Source of the DNA: Mycobacterium sp. 1465703.0
Lineage (GTDB): Bacteria; Actinomycetota; Actinomycetes; Mycobacteriales; Mycobacteriaceae
NCBI RefSeq assembly: GCF_001672975.1
Contig: NZ_LZKU01000066.1
Location: 1 to 46,288 of the forward strand
Length of the DNA: 46,288 bases
Reading direction: 5' to 3'
Under the pieces are notes generated by a model, which worked only from the letters and a program-made list of their open reading frames with translations, had not been told where the DNA came from and made no database searches. Positions 18,771 through 26,509 of this stretch are shown here, piece after piece (position 1 is the stretch's first letter; every line of letters begins with the position of its first letter). The translations under genes were made by a program, and so were the position numbers.

Positions 18771-19511
18771 GTGGGTCGGGTAGACGGCAAGGTAGCGCTG
18801 ATCAGTGGCGCCGCCGGCGGTATGGGCGCCGAAGATGCGCGCCTGCTGGTCGAGGAAGGCGCCAAGGTCGTCATCGGCGACATTCTGGACGACCAGGGCA
18901 AGGCGTTGGCCGACGAGATCGGCGACTCCGCACGCTACGTGCACCTCGACGTCACCCAACCCGATCAATGGGACGCCGCCGTGGCCACCGCGGTCGGCGA
19001 ATTCGGGAAGCTCAACGTGTTGGTCAACAACGCCGGAACTGTCGCGCTCGGCCCGCTGAAGAGCTTCGATCTGGCCAAGTGGCAGAAGGTGATTGACGTC
19101 AACCTGACCGGTACGTTCCTGGGCATGCGGGCGTCCGTCGAGCCGATGATCGCGGCGGGTGGCGGCTCGATCATCAACGTGTCCTCCATCGAGGGGCTGC
19201 GCGGCGCGCCCATGGTGCACCCCTACGTCGCGTCCAAGTGGGGCGTGCGGGGGCTGGCGAAGTCGGCGGCATTGGAGCTGGCGCCGCACAACATCCGGGT
19301 GAACTCGGTGCACCCGGGGTTCATCCGCACCCCGATGACCGCCCACCTGCCCTCGGACATGGTGACGATCCCGCTCGGGCGTCCGGGCGAGGTCCGGGAA
19401 GTCGCGACGTTCGTGCTTTTCCTGGCCAGCGACGAGTCGTCCTACTCCACCGGCAGTGAGTTCATCATGGACGGCGGGCTGATCACCGACGTGAATCACA
19501 AGGACTTCTAG
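18771..19511 (+). CDS. Short-chain dehydrogenase, 3-alpha/20-beta-hydroxysteroid type
   Basis: A 246-residue SDR with cofactor motif SGAAGGMG, LDVTQPDQW, NNAG, catalytic serine in NVSSIEG and YxxxK in YVASKWG, then NSVHPGFIRTPMT. It resembles the FabG3/3-alpha,20-beta-hydroxysteroid dehydrogenase group of mycobacteria (Rv2002-like). The GTG start is supported by AAGGAGA at 18760-18766. It is in an operon with the DapB-like reductase. The steroid assignment rests on family resemblance only. Confidence 0.88.
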   Translation: MGRVDGKVALISGAAGGMGAEDARLLVEEGAKVVIGDILDDQGKALADEIGDSARYVHLDVTQPDQWDAAVATAVGEFGKLNVLVNNAGTVALGPLKSFDLAKWQKVIDVNLTGTFLGMRASVEPMIAAGGGSIINVSSIEGLRGAPMVHPYVASKWGVRGLAKSAALELAPHNIRVNSVHPGFIRTPMTAHLPSDMVTIPLGRPGEVREVATFVLFLASDESSYSTGSEFIMDGGLITDVNHKDF

Positions 19512-19562
19512 GGGCGTCGCGCTGTAGGCGGGCTGTTTGGCGCGCGGGAGGGAATGCTGCTG

Positions 19563-19689
19563 TTGCCCGCCTCTGAGCGACAACCGATCACACGCGGGAG
19601 CGGTCGGGGGCAACCAAAGCGACCGGCAGCGACCGGCAGCGACCGGCAGGGACTAGCAGCACCACCGGTTGTCGCTCAGAGGCGGGCAA
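19563..19689. repeat. 24-bp perfect inverted-repeat element (MITE-like or long hairpin)
   Basis: TTGCCCGCCTCTGAGCGACAACCG at 19563-19586 (given here as its two halves TTGCCCGCCTCT and GAGCGACAACCG) is repeated in exact reverse complement at 19666-19689. The 79 bases between contain three tandem copies of GCGACCGGCA. The element sits between the SDR and tag genes. No transposase is present. It could be a non-autonomous mobile element, a mycobacterial interspersed repeat, or a transcript-end structure. Confidence 0.8.
19619..19648 (+). repeat. Three tandem copies of GCGACCGGCA
   Basis: Three exact 10-base units in succession inside the loop of the 19563-19689 inverted repeat. Copy number could vary between strains, as in mycobacterial VNTR loci. 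Confidence 0.85.
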
Positions 19690-19792
19690 TGATGCACATG
19701 CCCCATGTGTCGCGGCAGTGGAAGATGGGCGACCATTCCATTGTGGACGGCGGAGAACCGGGATTCGCCGAAGGGCCGGAGGGATCAGCGCG

Positions 19793-20407
19793 GTGAAGGC
19801 CATGGCGGGTGTCGACGTGCCGTCACACCTGCCGACCGTGGTGTGCGGTGCCGACGGCGTCGTGCGGTGTCGCTGGGCCAGCGAGACCGGCCGCGATCTG
19901 ATCGCCTATCACGACGACGAGTGGGGTAGGCCGACTCGCGACGAGGCCGAGCTGTTCGAGGCGCTGGTGTTGACCTACTTCGAGAACGGCCTGTCCTGGG
20001 TGACTGTCTTCGACAAGCGAGACAACTTGCGCGCCGCGTTTCACGGATTCGACCCGGCGGCGGTGGCCGCGATGACCACCGGAGATGTCGAGCGATTGAT
20101 GGCCGATACCTCCATCATTCGTAATCGGCGAAAGATCGAAGCCACGGTGCACAACGCTCGTCTGCTGTCCGACCATTCATTGGCGCAGCTGGCATGGCAG
20201 CACCGACCCCGCCGTCACCACTGCCTGCGCAGCTGGGCCGATGGCCGGATGACCAGCCCGGAGTCGGACCTGCTCTCAATGGCATTGCGGGAGGCGGGGT
20301 TTCGGCATGTCGGACCGATTGTCGCCCACTCGTTCATGCAGACCGTCGGGATCGAGAACGGCCATTTCGAAGGATGCTTTCGCGCACCGCCGGCGCCCGC
20401 CTCCTGA
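19793..20407 (+). CDS. tag: DNA-3-methyladenine glycosylase I
   Basis: A 204-residue Tag enzyme, which excises 3-methyladenine from alkylated DNA. Typical blocks are RCRWAS, YHDDEWGRP, LTYFENGLSWVTVFDKRDN, and IIRNRRKIEATVHNA. The zinc-snap ligands known from E. coli Tag are matched by the early Cys and His (CRWAS, YHDDEWG) and by HFEGC near the C-terminus. The GTG start was chosen because GGAGGG lies 9 bases upstream; an ATG at 19802 would be poorly spaced. This is the second alkylation-repair glycosylase in the window, alongside the AlkA-type gene at the left edge. Confidence 0.92.
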   Translation: MKAMAGVDVPSHLPTVVCGADGVVRCRWASETGRDLIAYHDDEWGRPTRDEAELFEALVLTYFENGLSWVTVFDKRDNLRAAFHGFDPAAVAAMTTGDVERLMADTSIIRNRRKIEATVHNARLLSDHSLAQLAWQHRPRRHHCLRSWADGRMTSPESDLLSMALREAGFRHVGPIVAHSFMQTVGIENGHFEGCFRAPPAPAS

Positions 20408-20466
20408 GCCTGTGCAAAACACGGCCGGTGTGATTGCCGCGTGCCCGCGGTGCTATAACCGCGAGC

Positions 20467-21807
20467 ATGCTGCGCAGTCTGGCTGATCTGGTCGGCTCGA
20501 ATCACGTCGTCACCGATCCCGACGTGCTGGCGGCGCGCAGCGTCGACCACACCGGACGCTATCGCGGGAAGGCCAGCGCGCTGGTCCGCCCTGGCACAGC
20601 CGAGCAGGTCGCGGAGGTGCTGCGGGTGTGCCGCGACGCCGGCGCGCACGTGACGGTGCAAGGCGGCCGCACCTCGCTGGTAGCCGGCACCGTTCCCGAG
20701 CACGACGACGTGTTGTTGTCCACCGAGCGACTGCACGCCGTCGGTGACGTCGACACCGTCGAACGCCGCATCGAGGTCGGGGCCGGCGCCACTCTGGCCG
20801 CGGTGCAACGGGCGGCGGCCGCGGCCGGCCTGGTGTTCGGTGTGGATCTGGCCGCCCGCGACACCGCGACCGTCGGCGGCATGGCCTCGACCAACGCCGG
20901 CGGCCTGCGCACCGTCCGCTACGGCAACATGGGTGAGCAGGTGCTCGGCGTGCAGGTGGCGCTGCCCGACGGCACGCTGCTGCGCCGGTACAGCAGGGTG
21001 CGCCGGGACAACACCGGCTACGACCTGCCGGCGCTGTTCGTGGGCGCCGAAGGCACGCTGGGCATCATCACCGAGTTGGACCTGAGGCTGCACGCCACCC
21101 CGTCGCACCGGGTGACGGCGATCTGCGGGTTCGCCGATCTCGACACACTGGTGGCAGCCGGCCGGGTGTTCCGCGACGTGGACGGCATAGCGGCCCTGGA
21201 ATTGATCGACGGCCGGGCCGCCGCGTTGACCGGAGAGCACCTCGGGGTCGGTTCACCAGTCGAGGGCGACTGGCTCCTGCTGGTGGAACTGGCTGCCGAT
21301 CACGACCAGACCGAGCGACTCGCCGAGCTGATCGATAGCGTGCCGATTTGTGGTGAACCCGCGGTCGGCGTGGATCTTGTTGCGCAGCAACGGTTATGGC
21401 AGATCCGCGAATCACTTTCCGAGGTGCTCGGCGTGTACGGGCCGCCGCTGAAGTTCGATGTCTCGTTGCCGCTGTCATCGATCAGCGAATTCGAAAGCCA
21501 CGCAGTCGAATTGGTGCACACACATGCTCCCGATGCGCTGCCGGTGTTGTTCGGCCACATCGGCGAGGGCAACCTGCACCTCAACGTCTTGCGCTGCCCG
21601 GCCGACCGCGAGCAGGCGCTGTACGAGCCGATGATGGACCTCATTGCGAGGTGCGGGGGCAACGTCAGCTCCGAACACGGCGTCGGCAGCCGCAAACGGC
21701 CGTATCTGGGGATGACACGAGAGGCCGCCGACATCGCCGCGATGCGCACGGTCAAAGCCGCTTTGGACCCGACCGGCTACCTCAACGCCGCGGTGCTTTT
21801 CGATTAG
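20467..21807 (+). CDS. FAD-binding oxidase, glycolate oxidase GlcD-like (Rv0161-like)
   Basis: A 446-residue flavoprotein of the vanillyl-alcohol/D-lactate oxidase family. The PCMH-type FAD domain shows RPGTAEQVAEVLRVCRDAG, VQGGRTSLVAGTVP, ARDTATVGGMASTNAGGLRTVRYGNMGEQVLG and YDLPALFVGAEGTLGIITE. The C-terminal FAD-oxidase domain ends with FGHIGEGNLHLNV and SSEHGVGSRKRPYL, the metal/substrate histidines of GlcD-type enzymes. It oxidises a 2-hydroxy acid or similar; the exact substrate is unknown. The ATG at 20467 gives a length close to the 449 residues I recall for Rv0161. It is the last gene of the conserved block before the accessory island. Confidence 0.9.
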   Translation: MLRSLADLVGSNHVVTDPDVLAARSVDHTGRYRGKASALVRPGTAEQVAEVLRVCRDAGAHVTVQGGRTSLVAGTVPEHDDVLLSTERLHAVGDVDTVERRIEVGAGATLAAVQRAAAAAGLVFGVDLAARDTATVGGMASTNAGGLRTVRYGNMGEQVLGVQVALPDGTLLRRYSRVRRDNTGYDLPALFVGAEGTLGIITELDLRLHATPSHRVTAICGFADLDTLVAAGRVFRDVDGIAALELIDGRAAALTGEHLGVGSPVEGDWLLLVELAADHDQTERLAELIDSVPICGEPAVGVDLVAQQRLWQIRESLSEVLGVYGPPLKFDVSLPLSSISEFESHAVELVHTHAPDALPVLFGHIGEGNLHLNVLRCPADREQALYEPMMDLIARCGGNVSSEHGVGSRKRPYLGMTREAADIAAMRTVKAALDPTGYLNAAVLFD

Positions 21808-22030
21808 GCGAGCATGAAAGCGGACCAAGGCACACCGTGCCTGCCCGTCGACGCACTTGGGCCGCTGGCAGACCTTCATACCGGCAAATTTTTGCAGCAT
21901 GCGTCCGCCATCCATTGGACGGATATGTTCAGGTGGGTCGGCAGACAGCAAAGATCAGACGAGCGAGAGAAATTGGCGGGAGAGGCTAGGTCGGCGGTAC
22001 TACGTTGACGGGCCGTGCCCTCAGATAGCG

Positions 22031-22052
22031 CCGATAATCCCCCAATTATCGG
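22031..22052. promoter_or_regulatory. Perfect 8-bp dyad CCGATAAT-N6-ATTATCGG
   Basis: Eight-base arms around CCCCCA, about 225 bases after the FAD oxidase stop. The AT-rich arms look more like a protein-binding site than a terminator, but either is possible. Confidence 0.45.
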
Positions 22053-22077
22053 TTCTTCCCGCCGGTGGTCAATGAAG

Positions 22078-22096
22078 CCGAACAATCGTTGTTCGG
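22078..22096. promoter_or_regulatory. Perfect 8-bp dyad CCGAACAA-TCG-TTGTTCGG
   Basis: A compact 19-base palindrome 26 bases from the preceding dyad and about 490 bases before the caspase start. It could be an operator of an unmapped upstream promoter or a short hairpin. No regulator gene lies in the island. Confidence 0.45.
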
Positions 22097-22527
22097 TCTC
22101 CGAAGTTGCGTGGCGGGTTGGAATACGGCACCCGGGTCAACGAAGAACCGTCTGTTTGTTTGGGGCAAGGCTGAGGGCACCAGGAGCTGCGCAATGGCCG
22201 CCCATTTCCGGTGACTCGAACCACTGTGAAATAGAACTTTTCCGGTTTCGGCCGTGCGCCCCGGCGCGCAACGCCGCGAATGGCCACGCGCCGAGAGGAC
22301 TAGGTGTCCAGTACAGGGGTGCCCTTCCGAACCCTGCGGCGGGTTTGGTCCGACCGCAATCGGATCACAGCCCGCTGTGGGCGACGATCACCGACGTCGC
22401 TGATGGGCATTCGAAAATGCCGGCCCGATGAACGCCCCACTGCGTTCAGCATCCGATGTCCCAGCGCGACTCTCGGTGTGAACCAATCGCCATCTATGAA
22501 CACGGGTGGCAGCTTGCAATTCAGCCC

Positions 22528-22554
22528 TTGAGCTCGGTTACCAGCGCGTATGCT
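22528..22554 (+). promoter_or_regulatory. Possible promoter of the caspase operon
   Basis: TTGAGC (22528-22533) and TATGCT (22549-22554) resemble -35 and -10 boxes, although the 15-base spacer is short. The -10 element is 34 bases before the ATG at 22589, giving a normal short leader with the GGGGAAGGAGAGG ribosome site. Confidence 0.35.
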
Positions 22555-22588
22555 CCTAGATGCCGACCCCGTGGGGAAGGAGAGGAAT

Positions 22589-23740
22589 ATGGCGAAGGCC
22601 CGTGATCTGATCTTCGAAGATCACAGTGTCGATCCTGGCACCCACGCTCTTGTAATCGGGGTTGGCAAATACCCGCATCTGCTCGGCGGAGGTGAACGGA
22701 CCAGTCCGGATGCCGAGGGAATGAGACAACTAAGTTCACCTCCAATTTCCGCGCGGGCGTTCGCTGATTGGTTGCGCAACGAGTACCGATTCCCTGACAA
22801 GCCGTTGGCCAGCCTTGCGCTGCTATTGAGTGAGCAAGTCCCAGGGCCAGACGCCAAACTGGCGAACTCGAGCAACGTCGTCCAAGCCGTCCGAGAGTGG
22901 AAAGCGCGGGCTACCTCAAACCCGAACAATAGGCTGATCTTCTACTTCTGTGGACACGGGATATCCCAAGGCGAAGACATGGCCCTGCTGCTGTCGGATT
23001 TCGGCGCCAGCGTCGACAATCCACTCGACGGCGCACTGGATTTCCGACAGCTCGTCAGTGGCCTAAAACCCTGCGCAGCCAGTCAGCAACTGTTCTTCGT
23101 CGATGCATGCCGCGCCAGCACGGACACGATGATCGCGGGCTCCGGAGGTTCCGCCGGCGTAGTCCCATTACTGCCGCGAGGCAGGCCGAAGCCGCCGGAA
23201 CTTCCTCCGATGGTTCCCATCACCTACTTCGCGACTTTGGCCGGATCCGACTCGCACGCACGCCCGAACCAAGCCAGCCTGTTTACGGACGCGTTGATCA
23301 AAGGCCTGCGCGGCGCGGGCAGCGACAACACAGACGACGGTAGCGGCTGGTGTGTCACTACCACACGACTGCAAGATGCGCTCAACCACTTCCTCGGCGA
23401 ACCCACCTTCGCCGGACAGATGGCCAAGGTCCAGATTCCGGTGGCGACCGAACTGATAACCTATGACCTGCACAGTCTTTCCGGACAGCCAACGGTGCCG
23501 GTGTACGTCCGATGCCCGACGCCAGACGAAACTAAGCGTGCCCAGTATGTTTGCCTGCTCAAGCTCAACTTAGAGGAGAAAGCGAGACGGGAACCGGACG
23601 GAAAAGACGGCGAAAAGGTCTTCGAACTCCCCGCTGACGAATACCTCTTTATGGCGACTTTGGCCGCCGAGGACATCCGCACCAAGACGCTGACAATACG
23701 CCCAGTGTCTAGACGACTCGTTATGGGGGCGGAATCATGA
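22589..23740 (+). CDS. Caspase-like (peptidase C14) cysteine protease
   Basis: A 383-residue caspase/metacaspase-fold protease, probably soluble and cytoplasmic. The p20-like core begins at THALVIGVGKYPHL (about residue 18). The catalytic dyad is visible as IFYFCGHGIS (H123) and FFVDACRAST (C174), each at the end of a hydrophobic strand as in the family. The final 90 residues (about 295-383), after ATELITYDLHSLSG, form a separate beta-rich region (VPVYVRCPTPDETKRAQYVCLLKLNL) without an assigned fold. The ATG is fixed by GGGGAAGGAGAGG; an upstream ATG at 22550 lacks one. The stop overlaps the next start (ATGA). In other bacteria such proteases act as activated death effectors or cleave a partner. 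Confidence 0.9.
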   Translation: MAKARDLIFEDHSVDPGTHALVIGVGKYPHLLGGGERTSPDAEGMRQLSSPPISARAFADWLRNEYRFPDKPLASLALLLSEQVPGPDAKLANSSNVVQAVREWKARATSNPNNRLIFYFCGHGISQGEDMALLLSDFGASVDNPLDGALDFRQLVSGLKPCAASQQLFFVDACRASTDTMIAGSGGSAGVVPLLPRGRPKPPELPPMVPITYFATLAGSDSHARPNQASLFTDALIKGLRGAGSDNTDDGSGWCVTTTRLQDALNHFLGEPTFAGQMAKVQIPVATELITYDLHSLSGQPTVPVYVRCPTPDETKRAQYVCLLKLNLEEKARREPDGKDGEKVFELPADEYLFMATLAAEDIRTKTLTIRPVSRRLVMGAES

Positions 23741-25038
23741 GCTTCCTAGAAATCAGGGTCAATACGGAGACTAACTACAACGACCTTGGGCAGAGTGCGC
23801 AGCTCGCCGGTAACATCTATTCCGTTCACAACACCGGGGGGTCGCGCCGGGATGTCGTCCTGCCGATCGGCGATAACGTCGAACCCGTCACGTACGGCGT
23901 GGAGCCAGGGTGCTACGTGGTGGAGGCCGCGCTGCCATCCGGCCGGTTGCTTTCGCACGAGGTAGCTGTCGAAGCAGGCCAAACGGTGCCCGTGGAACTT
24001 GACGCCACCGATTCGCCGGACCCCGATCTATCGTGGCAGTACATCCTCGGCAACGTTGAGAGCGCCGGTGTCTACCACAGCGACGCCTCAGTCCCGGTGC
24101 CAAACTCCCGGAGTGCCCGAACGGCGTTACCCGGTCTCACCAGAAGACAGGTCGCCGATCACCTAAGCCTGCCGGGCGTGTGGTGTTCCGGGGAAGCCGG
24201 CAACGGGATCGGTTTCGCGGAGCTGCTCACCATTGCCGAGGATAAACCCGAGTCGGCGTTCTACCGCTTTACCTCGGCGCCGTGGGTGGATAAAAGGGGG
24301 GAGATCTGGCCATCGAGCGGGAACCACCCGGCATCAGCATTGTTCGAGTTCACCAGTGAGAAGTTCCCGGGCCTGGCGCCATACGCGACCGGCGGCCGGA
24401 GGTTCTTGCTGGTCGGTACTGAGGTCGGTCGATTCATAGTGACATTGCCTGTGCCGTGGGGTGATGTACGAAGGGGCCGGGAATCGGTCGTTGAGGTGCT
24501 GGTCAATGGGCGTCAAAGTCCATTCGGCAACCCCATTGCTGTAGCGGTGCGCGACTCGAGTCTAGGGGCCGGGCTCGGTTATTTGGCTAACGGTGCTTTG
24601 TCTCGCGCAGCGGTTTTGTTTGGCGACGTGGAGCACATGGTGTTCCTCAAAATGCAGAACCCCCTGGCCGCCGCTGCAGGTGCATACGTACTGGTGGGTA
24701 CGGAGCTCAGCCAGGAGCAAATGCGCTGGGATGACTGGATCGACAACCTTGATAAATGGTTTCCGTTCATGAGTGATGGAGCCATCCTTCGCGCCGTTCG
24801 GCGCCTCCGAAGGGCGCGGACGAAAGACGATCTACAGCATGCCCGCAGAAGCTTGCTATACGCCGCTGGGCGTGGTGTGCCGATATTTACGCTAGGCATC
24901 AGCTGGCTCATCGACGGCTTATCCGAATTCACGTCCGATCCCGAATGTAACCAGGCTTTGTTGCAGGTTCGCCGGCTTTCCTGGCGCGTCGATATGCGCG
25001 AAGCTTTCGTGGTCGTCAGGGTCGGACCGTCGAGATGA
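23737..25038 (+). CDS. Unrecognised two-part protein coupled to the caspase
   Basis: A 433-residue protein I cannot assign. Residues 1-90 look like a beta-sandwich (alternating strands, VTYGVEPGCYVVEAALPSGRLLSHEVAVEAGQTVPVELD), similar in style to carboxypeptidase-regulatory or PEGA-like domains. Residues 90-275 are also beta-rich. Residues about 305-400 are helical, with NPLAAAAGAYVLVG, then WIDNLDKWFPFMSDGAILRA, then GRGVPIFTLGISWLIDGL, a tryptophan-rich pattern resembling a TPR-like scaffold. I have an impression of similar modules beside other bacterial caspases, but cannot verify it. No signal peptide is present. Both ends overlap neighbours by ATGA, so it is made in fixed ratio with the protease and hydrolase. 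Candidate sensor, scaffold or protease substrate. Confidence 0.75.
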   Translation: MSFLEIRVNTETNYNDLGQSAQLAGNIYSVHNTGGSRRDVVLPIGDNVEPVTYGVEPGCYVVEAALPSGRLLSHEVAVEAGQTVPVELDATDSPDPDLSWQYILGNVESAGVYHSDASVPVPNSRSARTALPGLTRRQVADHLSLPGVWCSGEAGNGIGFAELLTIAEDKPESAFYRFTSAPWVDKRGEIWPSSGNHPASALFEFTSEKFPGLAPYATGGRRFLLVGTEVGRFIVTLPVPWGDVRRGRESVVEVLVNGRQSPFGNPIAVAVRDSSLGAGLGYLANGALSRAAVLFGDVEHMVFLKMQNPLAAAAGAYVLVGTELSQEQMRWDDWIDNLDKWFPFMSDGAILRAVRRLRRARTKDDLQHARRSLLYAAGRGVPIFTLGISWLIDGLSEFTSDPECNQALLQVRRLSWRVDMREAFVVVRVGPSR

Positions 25039-26093
25039 TCAAGCTGCATATGCTGCCCGCCGAAGACGGCGACTGCTTGCTGATGACCTACGGAGATCAG
25101 GCACGTACACGTCGAATGCTGATCGATGGTGGGCGCGCAACGACATACTCATCGATCAAGCAAACTCTGGCCGGGCTAGGCGGTGGGCCGATCGACGTGC
25201 TGGTGGTAACCCATGTTGACCAGGACCACATCCTGGGTGTGCTTGAGCTTTTCAACGATCCGGACGCTCCCGTGACATTCGCGGACATCTGGTTCAACGG
25301 ATATGACCAGCTAAGAGACAACCCGTTCGAGAGCTTCGGGCCCGTTGATGGCGAACGCCTCACCGCCATCCTGGTCAAGCGTGATTTGCCGTGGAACACC
25401 GCGTTCGGAGGCCGTGCAATAGAGGTAGGACGCGAGTACCGGGCGTTTGACAACGAAGCGCAACTTCAGATCCTGGCTCCGGACCGAGAGGCCTTGGAAA
25501 GACTGGTGCCTATATGGGTCGAGAAGTGCCGAAAGCACGGGCTGCTGCCCGGCATCGCCGCGGAGGAACCGGAAGCGGACGACGGGTTTGAACGCTTCGG
25601 GGCGATGAGTGTTGCAAAGGTCAAACAACTCGCGGCAACGAAATTCGACCGTGACGACTCTGCAACGAATATGACCAGCATCGCCTTTCTCTTCGAATAC
25701 GACGACACCCGGATTCTTTTCACCGGCGACAGTGATGCGCCGCGGCTAATCGAATCGCTGCAACCATTGGCAGACCGCGAGGTGGGCGGACGCCTACGTA
25801 TCGACGCCCTGAAGGTCCCCCATCATGGTAGCCATCGCAATATCTCGCGGGAGTTATTAGAAATTATCGACTGTCGGCGATATTTGATCTCCACAAGCGG
25901 TGCTCGTCATCATCACCCGGATGACGTCGCGATGGCGCGGATACTGGAGTTCGGCGGTCCCAGCAAAGAGTTGATCTTCAACTATGAATCCCGCGCGTCC
26001 CTATGGCGCGACCAGAAACTACAGACTGAGTTTGATTACACCGTGACAGGGCCAGATGATGTTGACGGGTTCGTGCTCTGCGCATTCGGATAG
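25035..26093 (+). CDS. Metallo-beta-lactamase-fold hydrolase (ComEC/Rec2-like, soluble)
   Basis: A 352-residue MBL-fold protein without membrane helices, so it is a stand-alone relative of the ComEC nuclease/hydrolase domain. The metal motif is THVDQDH (H60, D62, D64, H65), in which aspartate replaces the second histidine of the classical HxHxDH. Later ligands are GDSD (D232) and KVPHHGSHRN (H264 or H267), plus a HHHPDD stretch near 292. The activity may be against nucleic acid or a nucleotide. A long charged insert lies at about 175-215. Codons include consecutive TTA leucines near 25855, rare in mycobacteria and a sign of transfer. Its ATG overlaps the preceding stop. Confidence 0.88.
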   Translation: MIKLHMLPAEDGDCLLMTYGDQARTRRMLIDGGRATTYSSIKQTLAGLGGGPIDVLVVTHVDQDHILGVLELFNDPDAPVTFADIWFNGYDQLRDNPFESFGPVDGERLTAILVKRDLPWNTAFGGRAIEVGREYRAFDNEAQLQILAPDREALERLVPIWVEKCRKHGLLPGIAAEEPEADDGFERFGAMSVAKVKQLAATKFDRDDSATNMTSIAFLFEYDDTRILFTGDSDAPRLIESLQPLADREVGGRLRIDALKVPHHGSHRNISRELLEIIDCRRYLISTSGARHHHPDDVAMARILEFGGPSKELIFNYESRASLWRDQKLQTEFDYTVTGPDDVDGFVLCAFG

Positions 26094-26509
26094 TAGTTCG
26101 CAGGAAGGTTAAGCCGGCGACACCCAAAGTAGCCGCATGGCGGGCCTTCCGGCTCAGCTTGTTTTCCCAACGACATTTCTGCGGCTTACTCGAGTGTGGC
26201 TGCCGCGGAGCTGCTGAGTGCAGGTCGTCTGGCCGCGGCATTGGTAGATCCGGTGTGTACATAACTGGCCCAACTCGTGCGTGTTTCTGGGTCCTTGTTT
26301 CACGAATCCTGGTGGCTTGGTGAATAGGGAGCGGCGCTTTGCTGGTGTCGGGAGGGGTAGTGCCGCCGTGGCGGAGCTGACTGAAGACGCCTGACCTGCG
26401 GACCAAGCCCGAAGTCGATAAGTTCGTGGTCGCTGACAGCGGGCTCTCGCAGGCATGGAGACATACGCGTCGAGCGGCTCTGTTCCACGATGTGCTCCCG
26501 AACCCATGG
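26094..26509. other. Gene-free convergent gap of about 415 bases
   Basis: Lies between the 3' ends of the MBL-hydrolase and patatin genes. Open frames here have no ribosome sites or recognisable domains. I see no clear terminator hairpin or transposase remnant. It may be decayed sequence separating two acquired modules. Confidence 0.5.

Larger units (their letters stand above)
21808..22588. other. 780-base gene-free region, left flank of accessory island
   Basis: No convincing coding frame; the open frames lack ribosome sites and family features. It contains two perfect dyads (22031-22052, 22078-22096) and a possible promoter close to the caspase gene. No tRNA, recombinase or obvious attachment site is visible. 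GC and base patterns shift toward those of the island within this stretch. Confidence 0.6.

Noticed and set aside
19619..19648. Short repeats as a CRISPR array
   Set aside because: Units are 10 bases, directly adjacent with no spacers, and no cas genes are present.
22015..22431. 138-codon plus-strand frame upstream of the caspase gene
   Set aside because: No ribosome site, scattered composition, overlaps the two dyads, and no domain signature.
22300..22503. Minus-strand frame starting MFIDGDW as an aldehyde-dehydrogenase remnant
   Set aside because: Only five residues resemble an ALDH N-terminus; the rest does not continue the family pattern.
23737..25038. Middle caspase-operon protein as a bacterial gasdermin
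   Set aside because: Bacterial gasdermins are shorter and lack a long helical C-terminal module like this; no palmitoylation-type N-terminal cysteine is seen. Pore formation is not excluded but unsupported.
26094..26509. Insertion-sequence remnant in the convergent gap
   Set aside because: No transposase-like frame, inverted ends or target duplication could be seen.
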